Of a DNA stretch of 5,965 bases, positions 1-5,077 are shown piece by piece (position 1 is the first letter of the stretch; each line of letters starts with the position of its first letter). The translations under genes were made by a program, and so were the position numbers. The notes under the pieces are model-generated. The model had not been told where the DNA came from. It saw nothing but the letters and a program-made list of their open reading frames with translations, and made no database searches. The DNA lies in contig JAQWIP010000095.1 of the NCBI GenBank assembly GCA_029248825.1, positions 1 through 5,965 on the forward strand. The letters are read 5' to 3'. Source of the DNA: Alphaproteobacteria bacterium (GTDB lineage Bacteria > Pseudomonadota > Alphaproteobacteria > RS24).

Positions 1-169
1 CTTTGCGGTGCGATACAGAAAATGTACCAAACCCGACGAGACGAACTTCGCCGCCGTTGCCCAAGGCACCAGCAATGTTGTCCAGCACGCTATCTACGGC
101 TTTGGTTGCATCTACTTTCGACAGACCGCTGTCGTCAGCTACTTGGCTAATAAGATCATTCTTGTTCAT
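1..169 (-). CDS. hup: HU-family histone-like DNA-binding protein, 3' end beyond window
   Basis: This is the N-terminal 56 codons of an HU/IHF-family nucleoid protein, a small dimer that bends and compacts DNA. The start is the ATG at 169-167, giving MNKNDLISQVADDSGLSKVD, a typical HU N-terminus with the two-helix dimerisation region at about residues 3-38. Next come a G-rich turn (about 38-40) and the family signature GFGTF at residues 46-50, followed by SVSHRK, where the window ends. The DNA-binding beta arm and the C-terminus, about 35 residues in a typical 90-residue HU, lie off the left edge. A GGAG Shine-Dalgarno (181-178) sits 8 bases before the ATG, which supports this start. The MNKxDLI opening and the position next to lon fit HU (hupB-like) rather than IHF, although the arm that best separates them is not visible. 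The 111-base gap after lon has no clear terminator, so read-through from lon is possible. Confidence 0.95.
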   Translation of the reverse strand, partial: MNKNDLISQVADDSGLSKVDATKAVDSVLDNIAGALGNGGEVRLVGFGTFSVSHRK

Positions 170-211
170 GGCAAAATCTCCAAAATAAGTTGTTAAACAT
201 CCACAACCAAA

Positions 212-240
212 GCCTATGCGCCGATTCCAGTTGGCGTCAA
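212..240 (-). promoter_or_regulatory. Candidate housekeeping promoter for hup
   Basis: Reading the minus strand between lon and hup, a good -35-like TTGACG (240-235) is followed after 17 bases by ATAGGC (217-212). A 16-base spacer gives CATAGG instead. The -35 matches 5 of 6 consensus bases. The -10 is poor, at most 3 of 6, so only half of the promoter is convincing. A transcript from here would have a leader of roughly 35-40 bases before the hup ATG. HU genes downstream of lon commonly have their own strong promoter, so one is expected in this gap. The exact site is an inference. Confidence 0.35.
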
Positions 241-280
241 AGAAAAATACGCTGTTTTCTGAGGATTTTTCTGAAAGAAA

Positions 281-2701
281 TTAATGCGTCTGAGAAGCCC
301 CTCGGCCATTTTCCGCCGCCAACTTCTGGCTGGCATAATAAGCGTCCTCATCCCACTCGATCGATTTGGGCGCTTTTTGCAAAGCGTGATGCAAAACTTC
401 ATCCATGGTTTCGACCGGAATAATCTCAAGTCCCTCTTTGATGTTATCTGGGACTTCCGCGATATCCTTCTCATTTTCCTTTGGAATCAACACCTTAGTG
501 ATGCCTCCGCGAAGCGCGGCCAGAAGCTTTTCTTTCAAGCCCCCAATCGGCAAGACCCGACCCCGTAGCGTCACTTCGCCCGTCATGGCAATTTCTTTGC
601 GCACCGGAATGCCCGTCATCACCGACACAATGGCGGTCGCCATCGCCGTGCCAGCCGAGGGGCCATCCTTTGGCGTCGCCCCTTCGGGCACATGGACGTG
701 GATATCTTTTCTTTCAAATAAAGGCGGCTCAATGCCAAAAACGGTCGCGCGAGAGCGCACATAGGACGAAGCGGCGTTGATTGATTCTTTCATCACATCG
801 CCCAATTTACCCGTTGTCGTCATCCGACCTTTGCCTGGCAACATGACGCCTTCGATGGTCAACAGCTCGCCGCCGACTTCCGTCCACGCCAAACCAGTCA
901 CCACACCGACTTGGTCTTCGGCTTCGGCCAATCCGAAACGGAAGCGTTCGACGCCAGCGAAATCAGATAAATTCGCGGCATCAATGGCCACTGTTTCCTG
1001 CTCGCCTTTGACGATTTTGGTAATCGCTTTGCGGGCCAGCGAGGCCAGCTCGCGCTTCAGCCCCCGCACGCCAGCTTCGCGCGTATAAGTCTGCACAATC
1101 CTGCGAATGGCACTCTCGTCCAAATCAAATTCGCCTGCACGCAGCCCATGCTCTTCGATGACTTGTGGCACCAAATGCGCCTTGGCGATTTCGACTTTTT
1201 CATCTTCCGTGTAGCCAGCGATGCGAATGATTTCCATCCGATCCAACAAAGGTCCCGGAATATTCAGCGAATTGGCCGTGGTGACAAACATCACATTCGA
1301 CAGGTCGTAATCGACTTCCATATAGTGGTCGCCAAATGTTGAATTTTGTTCCGGATCCAAAACCTCCAACAGAGCCGACGACGGGTCACCACGATAATCG
1401 GCGCCCAATTTGTCAATCTCATCCAGCAAAATCAGCGGATTGGTGGTTTTCATTTTCTTCATCGACTGCATCACTTTACCTGGCATGGAGCCAATGTAAG
1501 TGCGGCGATGGCCGCGAATTTCGCTTTCATCGCGCACGCCGCCCAGCGACATCCGCGCAAACTCGCGCCCCGTCGCCTTGGCAATCGACTTGCCCAGCGA
1601 TGTCTTGCCCACACCTGGAGGCCCGACAAGGCACAAAATAGGCCCTTTGAGCTTCTTGGAGCGTTGCTGCACCGCTAAATACTCGAGGATGCGCTCCTTC
1701 ACCTTATCGAGGCCATAATGGTCGACGTTCAAAACCGTTTCGGCAAGACCCAAATCTTTTTTGATGCGGCTCTTCTTGCCCCATGGCACGGCCAGCAGCC
1801 AATCGAGGTAATTGCGAACCACGGTGGCTTCGGCCGACATCGGGCTCATATTGCGCAGCTTCTTCAGCTCGGCATCGGCTTTTTCGCGCGCCTCTTTCGA
1901 CAGCTTGGTCTTGGCAATGCTCTCTTCGAGTTCGGCCAGCTCATCGCCGCCATCTTCGCCCTCGCCCAGTTCTTTTTGAATGGCTTTCATTTGCTCATTC
2001 AGATAGTACTCGCGTTGGGTTTTCTCCATCTGGCGCTTCACGCGGCCACGAATTTTCTTCTCGACTTGCAAGACCCCAACTTCGCCTTCCATATGACCCA
2101 AAATCGCCTCAAGGCGCTTATCGACCGATAGGATCTCCAGCAAAGCCTGTTTCTCATCCAGCGTGATATTCAAATGTCCCGCAATCGTATCGGCCAGTTT
2201 CACCGGATCATCGATTTGGCTGACGTTGGATTGCACTTCGGGTGGAATTTTGCGATTGAGTTTCACATAGCCATCAAATTGGCTGACAGCCGTGCGCATC
2301 AGCGCGCGAATTTCTTCGCCGTCTTCGCCATCTTCCATCAGCGGCAAGGCGCTGGCTTGGAAGAAATTATCATTGGGCAGATATTCCAACATTTGCACGC
2401 GCGCTTGGCCTTCGACCAAAACTTTCACCGTGCCGTCCGGCAATTTGAGCATCTGCAAAACTGTGCCAATGGTGCCAATGTCGTGCATGTCTTCGGGCTG
2501 CGGGTCGTCTTGGTCGCCATCTTTTTGGCTGACCAGCAACATTTCCTTATCGTCCGCCATCACGTCTTCGAGCGCGCGGATCGATTTTTCGCGGCCAACA
2601 AAAAGCGGTACAATCATGCCCGGGAACACAACAATATTGCGCAACGGCAGAACCGGTAGAACTACAGGGATCTCAGTTTGTTTTTCACTTTGGTCGCTCA
2701 T
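281..2701 (-). CDS. lon: ATP-dependent Lon protease (LonA type)
   Basis: This is a complete 806-residue Lon, a cytosolic homohexameric AAA+ serine protease that degrades misfolded proteins and selected regulators. E. coli Lon has 784 residues. The N-terminal substrate-binding domain covers about residues 10-205, starting IPVVLPVLPLRN. A coiled-coil linker follows at about 206-305, containing EYYLNEQMKAIQKELGEGED. The AAA+ module has Walker A GPPGVGKT at 360-367, Walker B LILLDEID at 423-430 and the arginine-rich sensor-2 segment GVRGLKR at 544-550. The C-terminal protease domain carries the catalytic serine S682 in PKDGPSAG and the partner lysine K725 in GGLKEK. Their spacing of 43 matches the E. 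coli S679/K722 pair. All key residues are present, so it should be active. The ATG at 2701 is preceded by AGGA (2715-2712) at a rather long 10-base spacing. The stop is TAA at 283-281. The gene is separated from clpX by a terminator and has its own promoter candidates. Confidence 0.98.
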   Translation of the reverse strand: MSDQSEKQTEIPVVLPVLPLRNIVVFPGMIVPLFVGREKSIRALEDVMADDKEMLLVSQKDGDQDDPQPEDMHDIGTIGTVLQMLKLPDGTVKVLVEGQARVQMLEYLPNDNFFQASALPLMEDGEDGEEIRALMRTAVSQFDGYVKLNRKIPPEVQSNVSQIDDPVKLADTIAGHLNITLDEKQALLEILSVDKRLEAILGHMEGEVGVLQVEKKIRGRVKRQMEKTQREYYLNEQMKAIQKELGEGEDGGDELAELEESIAKTKLSKEAREKADAELKKLRNMSPMSAEATVVRNYLDWLLAVPWGKKSRIKKDLGLAETVLNVDHYGLDKVKERILEYLAVQQRSKKLKGPILCLVGPPGVGKTSLGKSIAKATGREFARMSLGGVRDESEIRGHRRTYIGSMPGKVMQSMKKMKTTNPLILLDEIDKLGADYRGDPSSALLEVLDPEQNSTFGDHYMEVDYDLSNVMFVTTANSLNIPGPLLDRMEIIRIAGYTEDEKVEIAKAHLVPQVIEEHGLRAGEFDLDESAIRRIVQTYTREAGVRGLKRELASLARKAITKIVKGEQETVAIDAANLSDFAGVERFRFGLAEAEDQVGVVTGLAWTEVGGELLTIEGVMLPGKGRMTTTGKLGDVMKESINAASSYVRSRATVFGIEPPLFERKDIHVHVPEGATPKDGPSAGTAMATAIVSVMTGIPVRKEIAMTGEVTLRGRVLPIGGLKEKLLAALRGGITKVLIPKENEKDIAEVPDNIKEGLEIIPVETMDEVLHHALQKAPKSIEWDEDAYYASQKLAAENGRGASQTH

Positions 2702-2734
2702 GTGCCTAGTTTCCTATTTTTCCGTTATGAAATC

Positions 2735-2764
2735 ATTAACTGTCGATTCCGCAACACAGGTCAA
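2735..2764 (-). promoter_or_regulatory. Candidate sigma-70-type proximal promoter for lon
   Basis: On the minus strand, TTGACC (2764-2759) resembles a -35 box with 5 of 6 matches. It is followed after 18 bases by GTTAAT (2740-2735), a 4 of 6 match to the -10. The start site would be about 25-30 bases before the lon ATG. This would give basal expression next to the heat-shock-like site further upstream. Sequence alone does not prove use, and matches this good occur by chance in AT-rich spacers. Confidence 0.35.
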
Positions 2765-2779
2765 AAATCTTCTATAAGG

Positions 2780-2798
2780 ATGTGGGGTTCATCCACAT
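2780..2798 (-). repeat. Short inverted repeat overlapping the lon heat-shock-like -10
   Basis: ATGTGG (2798-2793) and CCACAT (2785-2780) form a perfect 6-base dyad with a 7-base centre. It covers the spacer and the -10 octamer of the candidate lon promoter. It could be an operator half-site pair or simply arise because the -10 sequence itself supplies one arm. No known operator motif is recognised. Confidence 0.25.
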
Positions 2799-2808
2799 GG
2801 TTTTCAAT
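2780..2808 (-). promoter_or_regulatory. Candidate heat-shock (RpoH/sigma-32-type) promoter for lon
   Basis: The minus strand reads ATTGAAA (2808-2802), then 14 bases, then CCCCACAT (2787-2780). The E. coli sigma-32 consensus is CTTGAAA, 11-16 bases, CCCATNT. The site therefore matches 6 of 7 in the -35 and has the C-run plus terminal AT of the -10. lon is a classic sigma-32 regulon member in E. coli, which makes this placement sensible. The predicted leader is about 70 bases. The same -10 octamer and the same spacer length recur in front of clpP in this window, which strengthens both calls. The missing C of the CTTG core is the main weakness. Confidence 0.5.
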
Positions 2809-2852
2809 AGCGCGGCCCGAGAAACCCTGCGCGACATTTTGGCCGCGCGCCG

Positions 2853-2886
2853 AAAAACAAAAGCCCGCAGCTAAAAACTGCGGGCT
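2853..2886 (-). terminator. Intrinsic terminator downstream of clpX
   Basis: A perfect 9-base-pair stem is formed by AGCCCGCAG on the minus strand at 2886-2878, wherever counted from either strand, and its complement at 2870-2862, with a 7-base A/T-rich loop. On the minus strand the second arm runs straight into a T-rich tract at 2861-2853 (TTT, G, then five T). This is the classic layout of a Rho-independent terminator. It begins 27 bases after the clpX stop codon. On the plus strand the stem is followed by ATTAAACC, so it is directional. It closes the tig-clpP-clpX transcript and makes lon a separate unit. Confidence 0.9.
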
Positions 2887-2913
2887 ATTAAACCATTAAG
2901 ACGAGAAAAAAAC

Positions 2914-4236
2914 CTAGGAAGCCGAAGGTGCGCTCGCCGCTTCTTCGCCTTTTTCAGCGTAGATATAAAGCGGCTTGGCCAAGCCTTCTACCACTTCTTT
3001 GCTAATCACCACTTCTTGCACGCCGTCGAGACCTGGCAGGTCAAACATCGTATCCAGCAAAATGCCCTCAATCACCGAGCGCAAACCGCGCGCGCCGGTT
3101 TTGCGCGCAATGGCCTTACGCGCCACCGCAATCAAAGCATCCTCTTGGAAGTTCAAATGGCAATCTTCCATGCTGAACAGACGCTGATATTGTTTCACCA
3201 AGGCGTTTTTCGGCTGGCTCAAAATCGTCACCAGCGCGTTTTCATCCAAATCTTCCAAAGTGGCCAACACAGGCAGACGACCGACAAATTCTGGAATCAG
3301 CCCGACTTTTACCAAATCATCTGGCTCCAGCTCTTGCAAAAGCTCGCCCGTATTGCGCTCTTCTGGCATGTCGACTTTGGCGTTAAAGCCAATCGACGTC
3401 TCATTGCCACGCTTGGAAATAATCCGCTCTAGCCCCGCAAAGGCGCCGCCGCAGATGAACAGTATATTGGTAGTATCGACCTGCAAAAACTCTTGCTGCG
3501 GATGCTTGCGCCCACCTTGTGGCGGCACAGAAGCGACCGTGCCTTCCATGATTTTCAGCAAGGCCTGCTGCACGCCCTCGCCCGACACATCGCGGGTGAT
3601 GGAAGGGTTATCTGCCTTGCGGCTAATCTTATCGACCTCATCAATATAGACGATGCCGCGCTCCGCCCGCTCGACATTATAATCGGCGGCTTGCAGCAGT
3701 TTCAAAATGATGTTTTCCACGTCCTCGCCGACATAGCCCGCTTCGGTCAATGTGGTGGCATCGGCCATGGTGAACGGCACATCGAGGATGCGCGCCAGCG
3801 TTTGCGCCAATAGAGTTTTGCCGCAGCCCGTGGGGCCAACCAGCAAAATATTCGACTTGGACAGCTCGACATCCGAGCCTTTTTGCTCATGGTTCAGGCG
3901 CTTATAATGATTATGCACGGCCACCGACAACACGCGTTTGGCGTGCGGCTGGCCGATGACATAATCGTCTAGCACTTCCAGAATTTCGGTCGGGGTTGGC
4001 ACGCCATCTTGGGTTTTAATCGTCGAAGATTTGCTTTCTTCGCGGATGATATCCATGCATAGCTCGACGCATTCATCGCAAATGAAAACCGTGGGGCCAG
4101 CGATAAGTTTGCGAACTTCGTGTTGGCTCTTGCCGCAAAACGAACAATACAATGTGCTTTTGCTATCGCCGCCATCTTTACCGCCGCCTGTTGTTGGGGG
4201 CCCGCCTGCGCTGCTTCCGCTACCTACTTTGCTCAT
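2914..4236 (-). CDS. clpX: ATP-dependent Clp protease ATP-binding subunit ClpX
   Basis: This is a complete 440-residue ClpX, the hexameric AAA+ unfoldase that recognises tagged substrates and threads them into ClpP (E. coli ClpX has 424). The N-terminal zinc-binding domain has four cysteines, C31, C34, C53 and C56, in CSFC and CDEC. The AAA+ module shows Walker A GPTGCGKT (134-141), the pore-1 loop GYVG (167-170), Walker B IVYIDE (195-200), the RKH pore-entry loop (243-245), the IGF ClpP-docking tripeptide (282-284) and sensor-2 GARGLR (381-386). An IGF loop plus the adjacent clpP shows it is a proteolytic partner. The first 28 or so residues form a Gly/Ser-rich extension, longer than the E. 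coli N-terminus before the zinc finger. The start ATG (4236) has AGGA (4247-4244) 7 bases upstream. The stop is TAG at 2916-2914. It lies 109 bases after clpP with no terminator between them. Confidence 0.98.
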   Translation of the reverse strand: MSKVGSGSSAGGPPTTGGGKDGGDSKSTLYCSFCGKSQHEVRKLIAGPTVFICDECVELCMDIIREESKSSTIKTQDGVPTPTEILEVLDDYVIGQPHAKRVLSVAVHNHYKRLNHEQKGSDVELSKSNILLVGPTGCGKTLLAQTLARILDVPFTMADATTLTEAGYVGEDVENIILKLLQAADYNVERAERGIVYIDEVDKISRKADNPSITRDVSGEGVQQALLKIMEGTVASVPPQGGRKHPQQEFLQVDTTNILFICGGAFAGLERIISKRGNETSIGFNAKVDMPEERNTGELLQELEPDDLVKVGLIPEFVGRLPVLATLEDLDENALVTILSQPKNALVKQYQRLFSMEDCHLNFQEDALIAVARKAIARKTGARGLRSVIEGILLDTMFDLPGLDGVQEVVISKEVVEGLAKPLYIYAEKGEEAASAPSAS

Positions 4237-4269
4237 CTTCTTGTCCTTTTATCAGGGCTAACTGAATGA

Positions 4270-4278
4270 ATGATACCA
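4270..4278 (-). promoter_or_regulatory. Candidate extended -10 promoter for clpX
   Basis: In the clpP-clpX spacer the minus strand reads TGGTATCAT (4278-4270). This is an extended -10 (TGn) followed by TATCAT, which matches 5 of 6 bases of TATAAT. No good -35 lies at the usual distance; the nearest, TTGCCC at 4302-4297, is 21 bases away. Extended -10 promoters can work without a -35. If real, it would allow ClpX to be made independently of ClpP, from a leader of about 27 bases. Weakly supported. Confidence 0.25.
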
Positions 4279-4345
4279 CCACATAAAACATCTGCGGGGC
4301 AAGGGGGACGACGTTTGAGTTTACCTCTTACGCCTTCCCAAAGGG

Positions 4346-4990
4346 TTAATCGCTAGGGGTGGATTTTGCGTCGCTCTCATCGCTGCGCTTGTAAGACACT
4401 TCATCGATGAGGCCGAAATCTTTCGCTTGCTCGGCCGTCATAAAGGTATCGCGCTCCAAAGCATCTTCGATTTTGCGCAAAGTCTGGCCTGTATGCTCGA
4501 CATAAATTTTATTGAGCCGCGAGCGCATATCCAAAATCTCTTGTGCGTGGCGTTCGATGTCAGAGGCTTGGCCCTGAAAGCCGCCCGATGGCTGATGCAC
4601 CATGACGCGCGCATTGGGCAAAGCAAAGCGCATGCCTTTTTCGCCAGCCGTCAACAACAATGACCCCATAGAGGCCGCTTGGCCGATACACAACGTGGCG
4701 ACCGGTGCGCGGATATATTGCATCGTGTCATAAATCGCCATGCCCGACGTCACCACGCCGCCCGGCGAGTTGATATACATGGAAATTTCTTTTTTCGGGT
4801 TCTCGGCTTCGAGAAACAAAAGCTGCGCCGTGATGAGGCTGGCCATATGATCTTCGACGCCACCGGTGACAAAAATCACGCGCTCCTTGAGCAAACGCGA
4901 ATAAATGTCGTAGGCGCGCTCTCCGCGGCTGGATTGCTCCACCACCATCGGGACTAGCGAGTTCGTTAGGTTATCAACCAAATCGTGCAT
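4346..4990 (-). CDS. clpP: ATP-dependent Clp protease proteolytic subunit ClpP
   Basis: This is a complete 214-residue ClpP, the serine peptidase that forms a two-ring 14-mer degradation chamber capped by ClpX or ClpA. The catalytic triad is visible as S107 in GQAASMGS, H132 in MVHQP and D181 in ERDTFM. The segment SPGGVVTSGMAIYDTM at 75-90 is the conserved strand-turn region that lines the active site. By alignment with E. coli, whose mature protein begins ALVPMVIEQ, self-processing is expected near residue 10, leaving SLVPMVVEQ as the mature N-terminus. After the fold ends (DEVSYKR), a polar tail of about 12 residues rich in Ser/Asp extends past the E. coli end. The ATG at 4990 has a strong GGAG (5000-4997) 6 bases upstream. 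The stop is TAA at 4348-4346. The sequence is strikingly alphaproteobacterial. It lies 87 bases downstream of tig. Confidence 0.98.
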   Translation of the reverse strand: MHDLVDNLTNSLVPMVVEQSSRGERAYDIYSRLLKERVIFVTGGVEDHMASLITAQLLFLEAENPKKEISMYINSPGGVVTSGMAIYDTMQYIRAPVATLCIGQAASMGSLLLTAGEKGMRFALPNARVMVHQPSGGFQGQASDIERHAQEILDMRSRLNKIYVEHTGQTLRKIEDALERDTFMTAEQAKDFGLIDEVSYKRSDESDAKSTPSD

Positions 4991-5015
4991 GCTTCTCTCC
5001 TATCAGCTCCCCATA

Positions 5016-5044
5016 ATGTGGGGTGCTTTGCCGCAATTTCCAAG
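5016..5044 (-). promoter_or_regulatory. Candidate heat-shock (RpoH/sigma-32-type) promoter for clpP-clpX
   Basis: On the minus strand, CTTGGAA (5044-5038) is followed after exactly 14 bases by CCCCACAT (5023-5016). The core CTTG of the sigma-32 -35 is intact, preceded by CC. The -10 octamer is identical to the one in front of lon, at the same spacing. A start site would fall near 5009, leaving a leader of about 19 bases that still contains the GGAG ribosome site. In E. coli, clpPX is transcribed from a sigma-32 promoter at the same place, between tig and clpP. The -10 box is also half of a small dyad, CCCC-7-GGGG (5023-5009). Use of the site is an inference. Confidence 0.5.
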
Positions 5045-5077
5045 GGAAATAGCGCGGAAAGTTTTCGGCCCGTGCGA

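Noticed and set aside
241..280. AGAAAA/TTTTCT hairpin just after lon as a terminator
   Set aside because: The stem is only 6 A-T-rich pairs with an 8-base loop and no T-tract of note after it, so it is too weak to call.
1930..1990. Acidic segment in the Lon linker (GEGEDGGDELAELEE) as an unusual insertion
   Set aside because: An acidic stretch at this place in the coiled-coil linker is ordinary for alphaproteobacterial Lon.
1718..2659. Plus-strand open frames of 137 and 161 codons opposite lon
   Set aside because: They lie wholly antisense to a strongly conserved lon coding region, show no recognisable domain, and their composition (runs of His, Phe, Gln, Ala) is what the reverse complement of lon codons produces.
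4330..4345. CCTT/AAGG mini-hairpin after the clpP stop
   Set aside because: It has four or five pairs, a four-base loop and no T-run. Not a terminator.
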